DNA of 12,766 nt from Pseudomonadota bacterium. Lineage in GTDB: Bacteria; Pseudomonadota; Alphaproteobacteria; Caulobacterales; Caulobacteraceae. The DNA lies in the NCBI GenBank assembly GCA_023451375.1, contig JAEXZS010000038.1, forward strand, positions 1 through 12,766, written 5' to 3'. The translations under genes were made by a program, and so were the position numbers. Below the pieces are notes generated by a model. The model had not been told where the DNA came from. It saw only the letters and a list, made by a program, of their open reading frames with translations, and searched no databases. This document shows, piece after piece, positions 1 through 6,579 of this stretch (position 1 is the first letter of the stretch; every line of letters starts with the position of its first letter).

Positions 1-1
1 C

Positions 2-316
2 TATCGGCGTGCGCCGGACGCGGCCCAGACCAAGGCGGAGCTGGCGGCCACGCGCGCGCTGAACGCCGAGATCGTGGCCCAGAACGAGCTGGCGGCCCGG
101 CAGGAGGCGGCGGACCGCCTGGCGCACGACGCCGCCCTGGCGCGCCATCAGATCGAGGTGCAGCAGACCGAGGAGCGCGCCCGCGCCGCGGCCGAGGCGG
201 CGCGGGCGGCCCAGGAGCAGTACGATCGCGACTACGCCGCCTGGCTCGAACAGGTGCGGGCCTGCCAGGCGGGCGTCCGCGCCGCCTGCGCCGCACCGGC
301 GCCGCGCGCCCGATAG
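2..316 (+). CDS. Hypothetical coiled-coil protein, 3' end only
   Basis: The reading frame is open from base 2 and ends with TAG at 314-316, so the start lies outside the window. The 104 visible residues are dominated by Ala, Glu, Arg and Gln, with heptad-like spacing typical of a long amphipathic helix or coiled coil (for example QEAADRLAHDAALARHQIEV). A short C-terminal part, YAAWLEQVRACQAGVRAACA, carries two cysteines nine residues apart, and the protein ends in an Ala/Pro/Arg tail. No catalytic motif or membrane segment is visible in this fragment. The ATG at 74 is internal to the frame and need not be the start, because the frame continues upstream with equally coding-like codons. The gene converges on the oxidoreductase gene, with 7 bases between the two stops. 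I do not recognise the family; an envelope-associated or scaffolding role is possible but unsupported. Confidence 0.6.
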   Translation, partial: YRRAPDAAQTKAELAATRALNAEIVAQNELAARQEAADRLAHDAALARHQIEVQQTEERARAAAEAARAAQEQYDRDYAAWLEQVRACQAGVRAACAAPAPRAR

Positions 317-323
317 GTCATCG

Positions 324-1352
324 TCAGAGGGGCTGTTCCGCCCGCCGCCGGGCGCTGATCATCCCGGCCTCCAGCACCTCCATCACCGCGACGGCCTGGT
401 CCGGCGGAACCGGGTTTACCCCCTGGGCGCGCACGGCGAGCGCGATCTGGTCGTAGTAGCGGCGGTAGTCGCCGTTCGGTCCCTCGACAGCCGTGCGCGC
501 GTCCGTCTCGCCGTCGACCAGCAGGCCCGGGCGTGGATCAAGGCCCCAGCCGTCCCCGCCGGCTCGCCCGGTCGCCTTCAGCTGGTCCTCCTGGATGTCG
601 AGGCCGGACTTGACCCAGGCGGCGCGGTCGCCCTGGACCGAGAAGCGCAGGTCCGGCGCCGCGCTCAGCATGTCGGCGTGCAGGATGGCGCGGAAACCGT
701 CGTAGCGCAGCACGGCGTGGGCGTAATCGGTCGCCCGGCCGCCGGCGCGGACCACGGCCAGGTCGGCGGTGATCCCCAGCGGGCGGCCGAACAGGACCAG
801 GGCCTGGTCGATCAGGTGCGGGCCCAGGTCGTACCAGACCCCGGCGCCGGGCGTGTCGGCCTCTCTCCAGCGGTCGCGCACCTGAGGGCGGTAGCGGTCG
901 AAATGGCTCTCGAAGCGGACGATACGGCCCAGCCGCCCCTCGGCGATCAGGGCCTGGAGGGTCAGGAAGTCCGCATCCCAGCGGCGGTTGTGGAAGACCG
1001 ACAGCAGCAGATCCCGCGCCTCGGCCACGGCCGCCAGGTCGCGCGCCTCGGCGGCGGTCAGGGTGAAGGGCTTGTCGACGACCACGGCGCGGCCCGCCTC
1101 CAGCGCCTGGCGGGCCAGCGGCGCATGCAGGGCGTTCGGCGCGGCGATGACGACCAGGTCGACCTCGGGATCGGCCAGGGCGGCGTCGAGGTCGGCCGCG
1201 ACCTTCGCCTCCGGCCAGTCGGCGCTCACGCTCGCGCCCTGGCTGGACACCACCGTGTGCAGCCGCAGGCCCCCCGCCGCCGCGATCAGGGGGGCGTGGA
1301 AGGTCTTTCCGGCGTAGCCGTAGCCGACCAGCGCGACGCCGACGGGGCTCAT
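324..1352 (-). CDS. Gfo/Idh/MocA-family NAD(P)-dependent oxidoreductase (YdgJ-like)
   Basis: This 342-residue protein has the usual length for the family. An N-terminal Rossmann fold begins GYGYAGKTFHAP (residues 10-21), which closely resembles E. coli YdgJ. The catalytic-lysine motif appears as DKP (93-95, Lys94), where many members have EKP. The C-terminal substrate domain carries DLGPHLIDQ (175-183), with the conserved Asp175 and His179. Family members oxidise or reduce sugars, inositols or related polyols in the cytoplasm; the substrate cannot be read from sequence. The frame stays open 64 codons further upstream, but that part is the shadow of the GST gene. The start at 1350-1352 is preferred because it gives a family-like N-terminus and overlaps the GST stop as ATGA, and AAGG lies 7 bases upstream. 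It is probably translationally coupled to the GST gene and transcribed in the nrdB direction. Confidence 0.88.
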   Translation of the reverse strand: MSPVGVALVGYGYAGKTFHAPLIAAAGGLRLHTVVSSQGASVSADWPEAKVAADLDAALADPEVDLVVIAAPNALHAPLARQALEAGRAVVVDKPFTLTAAEARDLAAVAEARDLLLSVFHNRRWDADFLTLQALIAEGRLGRIVRFESHFDRYRPQVRDRWREADTPGAGVWYDLGPHLIDQALVLFGRPLGITADLAVVRAGGRATDYAHAVLRYDGFRAILHADMLSAAPDLRFSVQGDRAAWVKSGLDIQEDQLKATGRAGGDGWGLDPRPGLLVDGETDARTAVEGPNGDYRRYYDQIALAVRAQGVNPVPPDQAVAVMEVLEAGMISARRRAEQPL

Positions 1353-1999
1353 CCGCCGGCCTTCATCTCGGCGATCAGGGCGTCGTCGATCTCGCGGGCG
1401 CGGATCGCGGCCGGGCGGCTCATCAGCCGGCCGGCGTAGGCCTGGAAGGCGGGGCGCTCGGGCAGGGTCTTGAACATCAGGCCCCAGGCGACCTGGCTGC
1501 CGACATAGATGTCGGCGGCGGTGAACTGCTCGCCCAGCAGCCACGGGCCGCCCTGCTCGACGGCGTATTCCAGCGCGTCGACCGTCTGCCCGAACGAGCC
1601 GTAGCCGACCATGGCCGACTTGTCGGACGGGGCCAGCAGACCCAGGGCGTTGGCCGTGACCGCCGCCTCCAGCGGGCCGGCGGCGAAGAACATCCAGCGA
1701 TAGTAGAGGCCGCGCCTGGGGTCATCGACCCGCGGCCCCAGGTTCGCCTCCGGGAAGGCGTCGGCCAGATAGGCGCAGATGGCGGCGCCTTCGGTCACCG
1801 TCACGCCGCCGTGGACGACGGCCGGGACCTTGCCCATCGGATTGATCGCCAGATAGTCGGCCGACTTCATCGTCGCGCCGTAGTCCAGCACCTCGGTCCG
1901 GTACGGCCGGCCCAGCTCTTCCAGCATCCAGCGGACGATGCGCCCGCGCGACATGGGGTTGGTGTAGAAGACGATCTCGTCGCTTGCAGCAGGGGGCAT
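1349..1999 (-). CDS. Glutathione S-transferase family protein
   Basis: The protein is 216 residues long, the usual size for a cytosolic GST. The N-terminal thioredoxin-like domain contains FYTNPMSRGRIVRWML (11-26), where Ser17 is the likely thiol-activating residue; NPMGKVPA (53-60) with the cis-proline at Pro59; and TEGAAICAYLAD (69-80), the glutathione gamma-glutamyl contact region. The all-helical C-terminal domain has the N-capping box FTAADIY (159-165). It probably conjugates glutathione to electrophiles or reduces peroxides; the substrate is unknown. The start at 1997-1999 has an excellent Shine-Dalgarno (GGAGGA) 6 bases upstream, but that site lies inside a strong hairpin annotated separately. 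The gene lies 49 bases downstream of nrdB on the same strand and overlaps the oxidoreductase gene by 4 bases. Confidence 0.9.
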   Translation of the reverse strand: MPPAASDEIVFYTNPMSRGRIVRWMLEELGRPYRTEVLDYGATMKSADYLAINPMGKVPAVVHGGVTVTEGAAICAYLADAFPEANLGPRVDDPRRGLYYRWMFFAAGPLEAAVTANALGLLAPSDKSAMVGYGSFGQTVDALEYAVEQGGPWLLGEQFTAADIYVGSQVAWGLMFKTLPERPAFQAYAGRLMSRPAAIRAREIDDALIAEMKAGG

Positions 2000-2027
2000 G
2001 GCCGGTCCTCCGTGGGGAGGACCAGCC
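2000..2027 (-). promoter_or_regulatory. Hairpin sequestering the GST Shine-Dalgarno
   Basis: On the minus strand the arm GGCTGGTCCTCC (2027-2016) is followed by the loop CCAC and then GGAGGACCGGCC (2011-2000), which ends immediately before the GST ATG. The two arms form 12 consecutive pairs, one of them G-U. The inner 8 pairs are perfect and contain the whole GGAGGA ribosome-binding site. No T-run follows, so it does not look like an intrinsic terminator. The nrdB stop codon lies 21 bases before the 5' arm. A conditional translational gate, or a device opened by ribosomes finishing nrdB, is an inference. Confidence 0.6.
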
Positions 2028-2048
2028 TAGTCCGATCCCGGCCTCGCG

Positions 2049-3098
2049 TCAGCCCGCGACCAGGCTCATGTCGCGCCGGGCCATCATGCGGTCGAACTCG
2101 GTCCAGACGCCGTCTACGCCGTGCCAGTTCCCCTGCGTCGCCGCCTTGGAATACTCCGTGGCGCGCGCCTCGAAGAAGTTGGCGTGCTCGACGCCCGAGA
2201 GCAGCGACTGCAGCCAGGGCAGGGGGTTTTCCTTCACGCCGTAGACTTCCGGCAGCTTCAGCTGGCGCAGGCGCCAGTCGGCGATGAAGCGGATGTACTG
2301 CTTGATGTCGTCCGGCGTCATGCCCTGGACCGAGCCCATCTCGAAGGCCAGGTCGATGAACTTGTCCTCCATGGTCACCACGGTCTTGCAGCAGTCGACG
2401 ATGTCGTCCGCCACGGTCTTGGTGACGGCGCCCGTCTCCTTGTTGAAGGCATGGTACAGCTTGATGATGCCCTCGCAGTGCAGGCTCTCGTCGCGCACCG
2501 ACCAGCTGACGATCTGGCCCATGCCCTTCATCTTGTTCTGGCGCGGGAAGTTCATCAGCATGGCGAACGACGCGAACAGCTGAACGCCTTCCGAGAAGCC
2601 GCCGAACATCGCCAGGGTCCGGCAGATGTCGGCGTCGCTGTCGACCCCGAACTGGCCCATGTAGTCGTGCTTGTCCCGCATGGCCTCGTATTCCATGAAG
2701 GCGCCGAACTCGCTCTCGGGCATGCCGATGGTCTCGAGCAGCAGGGCGTAGGCCGCGATATGGATGGTCTCCATATTGCCGAAGGCGGCCAGCATCATCT
2801 TCACCTCGGTCGGTTTGAAGACCCGGCCGTAGCGCTCCATGTAGTTGTCCTGCACCTCGATGTCCGCCTGGGTGAAGAAGCGGAAGATCTGGGTCAGCAG
2901 GTTGCGTTCGTTGTCGTTCAGGGTCGAGGCCCAGTCCTTGACGTCCTCGCCCAGCGGCACCTCTTCGGGCATCCAGTGGACCTGCTGCTGCTTCTTCCAC
3001 ATGTCGAACGCCCACGGATAGCGGAACGGCTTGTAGGCGGCGGAGGGGGTCAGGAGGCCGGGCGCGTCGGCGCGGATGATCGGGGCATGGGCGTTCAT
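2049..3098 (-). CDS. nrdB: Ribonucleoside-diphosphate reductase subunit beta, class Ia (R2)
   Basis: This 349-residue R2 protein holds the di-iron centre and tyrosyl radical that the alpha subunit needs to reduce ribonucleotides to deoxyribonucleotides in the cytoplasm. All expected ligands are visible by spacing against E. coli NrdB: Asp79, Glu110 and His113 (METIH), Glu170 (FSEG), and Glu204 and His207 (RDESLH). The radical tyrosine is present as Tyr117 (ETIHIAAY), so this is not the Phe-type class Ic. The C-terminal FFEARATEYSK motif offers Tyr316 as a candidate for radical transfer to the alpha subunit. The start at 3096-3098 has a modest AAAGG 10 bases upstream. nrdA is not in the window. 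The gene is first of three on this strand (nrdB, GST, oxidoreductase). NrdR-like boxes and an alphaproteobacterial -10 lie upstream. Confidence 0.96.
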   Translation of the reverse strand: MNAHAPIIRADAPGLLTPSAAYKPFRYPWAFDMWKKQQQVHWMPEEVPLGEDVKDWASTLNDNERNLLTQIFRFFTQADIEVQDNYMERYGRVFKPTEVKMMLAAFGNMETIHIAAYALLLETIGMPESEFGAFMEYEAMRDKHDYMGQFGVDSDADICRTLAMFGGFSEGVQLFASFAMLMNFPRQNKMKGMGQIVSWSVRDESLHCEGIIKLYHAFNKETGAVTKTVADDIVDCCKTVVTMEDKFIDLAFEMGSVQGMTPDDIKQYIRFIADWRLRQLKLPEVYGVKENPLPWLQSLLSGVEHANFFEARATEYSKAATQGNWHGVDGVWTEFDRMMARRDMSLVAG

Positions 3099-3178
3099 CG
3101 GGCGAGGACCTTTGGCGGGAAAGCGAATCCGAACAGGCGTTCACCATGCGACTCGACGCCTTCGGCGCCAAGGGGGAT

Positions 3179-3194
3179 TTCCCCTATTTAGCGA
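3179..3194 (-). promoter_or_regulatory. Putative NrdR box 2 overlapping the nrdB -10 element
   Basis: On the minus strand this reads TCGCTAAATAGGGGAA. It matches the general NrdR consensus ACACWATATATWGTGT at 8 of 16 positions by my count. It contains GCTAAATA (3192-3185), 7 of 8 against the caulobacterial -10 GCTANAWC. This would put the transcript start near 3178 and give a leader of about 80 bases for nrdB. No good -35 is visible. The match alone is weak; the support is the exact 31-bp offset from box 1. Confidence 0.4.
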
Positions 3195-3209
3195 TCACAT
3201 TTTCCACGA

Positions 3210-3225
3210 CCGCTATATCTGGTGG
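3210..3225 (-). promoter_or_regulatory. Putative NrdR box 1 upstream of nrdB
   Basis: The plus-strand reading CCGCTATATCTGGTGG matches the palindromic NrdR consensus ACACWATATATWGTGT at 11 of 16 positions, including the TATAT core and GTG. It lies exactly 31 bp (start to start) from the weaker box at 3179-3194. NrdR boxes typically occur as pairs about three helical turns apart upstream of ribonucleotide reductase genes. NrdR would repress nrdB when dATP or ATP is plentiful. The assignment is by eye and not scored against a background. Confidence 0.45.
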
Positions 3226-3277
3226 GTGCAGCGGATTTTGTTGGGGACGGCGCTGGGGACGGTTCGACGGGCTTGCC

Positions 3278-3303
3278 TTGACGCGGCGTGAGGCGCCTAC
3301 AGT
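3278..3303 (+). promoter_or_regulatory. Putative promoter of the thiolase gene
   Basis: TTGACGC at 3278-3284 matches the caulobacterial -35 consensus TTGACGS fully. An 11-base spacer leads to CCTACAGT at 3296-3303, a partial match to GCTANAWC. The expected transcript start is near 3310, about 45 bases before the ATG at 3356. A short palindrome AGGCGCCT (3291-3298) overlaps the -10, and a small hairpin CGCGAC/GTCGCG (3320-3336) lies in the leader. The roles of both are unknown. Confidence 0.45.
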
Positions 3304-3355
3304 CCCGGAGCCTAAAGGACGCGACGCGCCGTCGCGCCGGCCCGGAAGGACACCC

Positions 3356-4558
3356 ATGCGCGAAGCCGTCATCGTCTCCACCGCCCGCACGCCGATCGGC
3401 CGCGCCTATCGCGGCGCCTTCAACGACACCCAGGCCCAACAGCTGGGCGCCCATGCGGTGAGGCACGCCGTCCAGCGCGCCGGCGTCGATCCGGCCGAGA
3501 TCGAGGACGTGATCATGGGCGCGGCCCTGCAGCAGGGATCGAGCGGCACGAACGTGGCGCGCCAGGTCGCGCTGGCGGCGGGCCTGCCGTCGTCGGTTCC
3601 GGGCATGAGCCTGGACCGCCAGTGCGCCTCGGGCCTGATGGGGATCGCCACCGCGGCGAAACAGGTGATCTTCGACCAGCAGAAGGTGGCGGTCGGCGGC
3701 GGGCTGGAGAGCATCTCCCTGGTTCAGAACCAGCACATGAACCTGTACCGCGCCAAGGACGAGGCCCTGCTGAACCTGGCGCCGCACATCTATATGTCGA
3801 TGCTGGAGACGGCCGAGGTCGTCGCCCGCCGCTACGGCATCGACCGGGACCGCCAGGACGAATACGCCCTGCAGTCCCAGCAGCGCACGGCCCAGGCCCA
3901 GGCCGAGGGCCGGCTGGACGCCGAGATCGCGCCGATGGCCGCCACCATGCTGGTGACGGACAAGGCGACGGGCGAGACCTCCTCGAAGGAAGTCACCCTG
4001 TCGAAGGACGAGGGCAACCGGCCGGAGACGACGCTGGAGGGGCTGAAGGCGCTGAAGCCGGTGTTCGGCGCCGGCGAGGCGATCCAGCAGGGCGAATACA
4101 TCACCGCCGGCAATGCGTCGCAGCTGTCGGACGGCGCCTCGGCCTGCGTCATCATGGAGGCCGGCGAGGCGGTGAAGCGCAATCTGCAACCGCTGGGCGC
4201 CTATCGCGGCATGGTCGTGGCGGGCTGCGAGCCGGACGAGATGGGCATCGGCCCGGTCTATGCGGTGCCGAAACTGCTGAAGCGCCACGGCCTGACGGTC
4301 GACGACATCGGCATCTGGGAGCTGAACGAGGCCTTCGCGGTGCAGGTGCTGTACTGCCGCGACCAACTGGGCATTCCCAACGAGCTTCTGAACGTCTCGG
4401 GCGGCGCCATCTCGATCGGGCATCCCTACGGCATGTCGGGCGCGCGGATGACCGGCCATGTGCTGATCGAGGGCAAGCGGCGCGGGGCGAAATACGGCGT
4501 CGTCACCATGTGCGTCGGCGGCGGCATGGGCGCGGCGGGCCTGTTCGAGATCTATTGA
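3356..4558 (+). CDS. Acetyl-CoA C-acyltransferase (thiolase family)
   Basis: The protein is 400 residues, the standard length for thiolases. These enzymes either cleave 3-ketoacyl-CoA in beta-oxidation or condense two acetyl-CoA. The nucleophile is Cys90 in SLDRQCASGL. NEAFA (324-328) is the second conserved block, GHPYGMSGAR (355-364) supplies His356, and CVGGGMGAAG (386-395) supplies the acid/base Cys386. All catalytic positions are intact. The frame is open 70 codons upstream, but the start at 3356 gives the canonical N-terminus EAVIVSTARTPIGRA and has AAGGA (3346-3350) 5 bases before the ATG. The gene stands alone, divergent from nrdB, with its own candidate promoter. No 3-hydroxyacyl-CoA dehydrogenase partner is present, so beta-oxidation (FadA/FadI-like) and acetoacetyl-CoA synthesis (AtoB/PhaA-like) cannot be separated here. 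Confidence 0.93.
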   Translation: MREAVIVSTARTPIGRAYRGAFNDTQAQQLGAHAVRHAVQRAGVDPAEIEDVIMGAALQQGSSGTNVARQVALAAGLPSSVPGMSLDRQCASGLMGIATAAKQVIFDQQKVAVGGGLESISLVQNQHMNLYRAKDEALLNLAPHIYMSMLETAEVVARRYGIDRDRQDEYALQSQQRTAQAQAEGRLDAEIAPMAATMLVTDKATGETSSKEVTLSKDEGNRPETTLEGLKALKPVFGAGEAIQQGEYITAGNASQLSDGASACVIMEAGEAVKRNLQPLGAYRGMVVAGCEPDEMGIGPVYAVPKLLKRHGLTVDDIGIWELNEAFAVQVLYCRDQLGIPNELLNVSGGAISIGHPYGMSGARMTGHVLIEGKRRGAKYGVVTMCVGGGMGAAGLFEIY

Positions 4559-4568
4559 GGCTCCCGTT

Positions 4569-4719
4569 CCGTCTCCTCCCCCAGGCCAGCGGGTAGGGGG
4601 GCGCGACGCGGTGGGGGGGGTTCTTGAAGCGGCTCCGGCGCCTGGGCGGCGGCAAAGAACCCCCTCCATCTCTTCGCTTCGCTTCGAGCCACCTCCTCAC
4701 GGTCGTGCGGACGAGACGG
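4569..4719. repeat. Intergenic inverted-repeat element between thiolase and coq7
   Basis: The outer arms CCGTCTC (4569-4575) and GAGACGG (4713-4719) are exact reverse complements. Nested inside is a 10-bp perfect inverted repeat, GGGGGTTCTT (4616-4625) and AAGAACCCCC (4655-4664), enclosing 29 bases. G- and C-runs and three tandem CTTCG units (4672-4686) fill the rest. The ACCCCCTCC...CTTCGC...CACCTCC wording resembles dispersed intergenic repeats common in caulobacterial genomes; that is from memory, not a search. No T-run follows either arm, so simple terminator function is not evident, although it lies between two converging genes. Confidence 0.55.
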
Positions 4720-4725
4720 GGCGCT

Positions 4726-5289
4726 CTAGACCTTCTCGCTGATCTTGATCGCGGCCCGGCACCCCGCCTTGATCACGCCGCTGAGCAGGCGGTAGGCCGG
4801 GGCCTCGCGGCTGCCGTGCTCGACGGCGTGGTCGTGGTGGGCCAGCTCCTCCTCGCGAAACTGCTTCAGTTCGGCGGCCAGGGCCGGGTCGCGGTCGCCG
4901 ATCTCCGCGATCTGATCGGCGTAGTGCTGCTCGATCACGCTCTCGACCGCCTCGGTGCAGGCATGCGCCGCCTTCTCGCCGATCAGGGCCGTGCCGGCGC
5001 CGAGCGCCGAGGCCGCCAGCCGCCACACCGGGGTCATGGCCGTCGGCCGCACCCGCCGCTCGTTCAGCAGCTTCTCGAACCGGGCCAGGTGGACCGCCTC
5101 CTGGTCCTGCATCTCGGCCAGGTCATGGGTGATCGCCTCACGGCCCCTGCGCGCCTCGAACACGGCCCGCTGGGCGCGGTAGATCAGGACGGCGGCGTAC
5201 TCCCCGGCGTGGTCGACGCGCAGGATCTCGTCCATGCGGGCCTTGTCGGCCCCCTGTCCGGGTCGAGGCAGCGGTATGCGGTCGGTCAT
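4726..5289 (-). CDS. coq7: 3-demethoxyubiquinol 3-hydroxylase (Coq7/CAT5 family)
   Basis: The 187-residue protein is a di-iron carboxylate enzyme that hydroxylates the demethoxyubiquinol ring in ubiquinone synthesis at the cytoplasmic membrane. The sequence shows VDHAGEYAA (Glu30), QDQEAVHL (Glu64, His67), CTEAVES (Glu116) and REEELAHHDHA (Glu148, His151), the full six-ligand set by comparison with human COQ7. RVRPTAMTPVW, LGAGTALIG and AGCRAAI are further family blocks. The frame continues open upstream through dsbB, but that extension is a shadow. The start at 5287-5289 is supported by AAGG 7 bases upstream and by its position 2 bases after the dsbB stop. This is an alternative to the flavin hydroxylases UbiF/UbiM. 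Translation is very likely coupled to dsbB. Confidence 0.94.
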   Translation of the reverse strand: MTDRIPLPRPGQGADKARMDEILRVDHAGEYAAVLIYRAQRAVFEARRGREAITHDLAEMQDQEAVHLARFEKLLNERRVRPTAMTPVWRLAASALGAGTALIGEKAAHACTEAVESVIEQHYADQIAEIGDRDPALAAELKQFREEELAHHDHAVEHGSREAPAYRLLSGVIKAGCRAAIKISEKV

Positions 5290-5291
5290 GG

Positions 5292-5834
5292 TCAGGCCTT
5301 CTCGATGCGCGGGGCGCGGGCGTCCTTGGGACGCTTCGCCGCCAGCAGGCTGAACGTGGCAAGCGCCAGCGAGGCCAGGACGTTCCATCCGGCCATCGAC
5401 AGGCCCAGCCAGCTCCAGGCCACGTCGCCGCACGACGGCAGGGGGCCGGCCGGCGCCGTCCCGGCCGCCAGGGCCGCCAGGGCGTCGACGTCGACCGAGG
5501 CGCCGCCCATGCAGGTCGCCGGCAGCGCCCACCAGCCCTGCTCGCCGCCCACGTGGAACAGGGCCGTGATCGCGCCGGTGGCGAAGACGGCGGCCAGCAG
5601 GAAGGAGGCGATGCGCGGCGTGCCGCGCCGGCCGCCGCTGAACAGGGTCCAGCCGGTGGCCAGGACGGCGATGGCGACCGCGCCCCAATAGACTTCGCGC
5701 TGCTTCAGACAAAGGTTGCACGGCGCCAGGCCGCCGAACCGCTCGAAGGCGTGGGCGGCGCCCAGCATGGCCAGCGAGGCCGCCAGGGCGAAGGCGGTCC
5801 ACCAGCGGGTCAGGAGGCGATAGGCGGCTCTCAT
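5292..5834 (-). CDS. dsbB: Disulfide bond formation protein B (DsbB family)
   Basis: This 180-residue integral membrane protein reoxidises a periplasmic DsbA-type thiol oxidase and passes the electrons to ubiquinone. Four hydrophobic segments are visible (about 13-30, 49-65, 76-94 and 142-165). The first cysteine pair is APCNLCLKQR (Cys39, Cys42), followed by Arg46, where DsbB proteins have a quinone-interacting Arg. The second pair is Cys108 (PATCMGG) and Cys135 (LPSCGD) in the second periplasmic loop. All four redox cysteines are intact. No dsbA is present in the window. It is the first gene of a two-gene unit with coq7. No strong Shine-Dalgarno precedes the ATG at 5832-5834. The 109 bases upstream separate it from the divergent exoD-like gene, and I could not pick a convincing promoter there. 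Confidence 0.92.
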   Translation of the reverse strand: MRAAYRLLTRWWTAFALAASLAMLGAAHAFERFGGLAPCNLCLKQREVYWGAVAIAVLATGWTLFSGGRRGTPRIASFLLAAVFATGAITALFHVGGEQGWWALPATCMGGASVDVDALAALAAGTAPAGPLPSCGDVAWSWLGLSMAGWNVLASLALATFSLLAAKRPKDARAPRIEKA

Positions 5835-5943
5835 CGACCGGCTGTTTACCGCGCCCCAACGTCGCCGTCGATGGAGGTTCCGCTTCGCCGACGCGCCGGA
5901 CGTGCTAAGGCTCCCGCCTTCCTCCTCCCCGCCTTAAGAGCCC

Positions 5944-6573
5944 ATGTCCGCCGAAGATCTCCATCAGGACGACGTCAGTCACAACGTCACCCGCCTGCTG
6001 CGCCGCCTGGCCGACGACGGCGGCGAGCAGGGGCTGACCTTGCACGAGATCCGCGACCGGATGGACGAGCGAGCGTACGGCCTGCTGATCCTGCTGCTGT
6101 CAATTCCGTGCCTGGTGCCGGGTCTCTACGGCGTGCCGCAGGTGGTCGGCGTGATTGTCATCCTGGTCGCCGCCCAGCTGCTCGTGGGTCGCGAGGAGCC
6201 GTGGCTGCCGCGCTGGATGCTGGACCTGCGGGCCAAGGGCTCGTGGCTGAAGGCGATGGCGGACTTCGCGGAATCGAAACTGGCCTGGGTCGACCGCCTT
6301 TCGCGCCCGCGCCTGCGCCGTTTCGCGAGCGGGGCCGGCGAGAAGCTGGCGGCGGTCTTCATGATCCTGGCCACCCTGACCATCATCCTGCCGATGACCA
6401 ACACCATTCCCTCGGTCGCCCTGGCGCTGCTGTCGGTCGGCCTGATCCAGCGGGACGGGCTGTTCGTCATCGGCGGGGCGGTCGTCGCCACGGGCTGGCT
6501 GACCCTGCTGGGGGCGTTGGCGACGGGCCTGTTGTTCGGCGCGGAATGGGCGACGCGGCTGTTGCCGGGGTAG
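5944..6573 (+). CDS. ExoD-family membrane protein (exopolysaccharide synthesis protein)
   Basis: The 209-residue protein has the ExoD family layout. A soluble N-terminus (1-43) is followed by two hydrophobic segments (about 45-60 and 65-82), a hallmark GREEPWLPRW block (82-91), an amphipathic basic stretch (about 95-130), and further membrane segments (about 133-150, 153-168 and 172-199). Rhizobial ExoD is linked to exopolysaccharide production and alkaline tolerance; the biochemical function is not established. The start at 5944 is preceded by AAGAG at a reasonable distance. The gene is monocistronic, divergent from dsbB and convergent with the small membrane-protein gene, whose stop is 6 bases away. 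No polysaccharide genes lie nearby, so the name describes family only. Confidence 0.85.
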   Translation: MSAEDLHQDDVSHNVTRLLRRLADDGGEQGLTLHEIRDRMDERAYGLLILLLSIPCLVPGLYGVPQVVGVIVILVAAQLLVGREEPWLPRWMLDLRAKGSWLKAMADFAESKLAWVDRLSRPRLRRFASGAGEKLAAVFMILATLTIILPMTNTIPSVALALLSVGLIQRDGLFVIGGAVVATGWLTLLGALATGLLFGAEWATRLLPG

Positions 6574-6579
6574 GGGCGG

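Noticed and set aside
2000..2027. Reading the pre-GST hairpin as the intrinsic terminator of nrdB
   Set aside because: No T-run follows the stem; the sequence after it is the GST start codon itself, and the GST SD forms one arm.
1867..3171. Alternative 434-codon minus frame over nrdB and GST
   Set aside because: Frame-shifted shadow of two well-identified genes, with Arg/Pro-rich nonsense composition.
3188..4669. Long minus-strand frame (493 codons) across the thiolase gene
   Set aside because: It is an antisense shadow of the thiolase in GC-rich DNA; its His/Gln/Arg/Ala-rich translation has no recognisable domain, whereas the plus frame is a complete thiolase.
4672..4686. Three tandem CTTCG units as a CRISPR or functional tandem array
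   Set aside because: Far too short, no spacers; treated as part of the intergenic repeat element.
5290..5859. N-terminal extension of coq7 making a 377-residue fusion
   Set aside because: The extra residues are the out-of-frame shadow of dsbB, are Arg/Pro/Gly-rich, and coq7 has a proper start with AAGG at 5287-5289.
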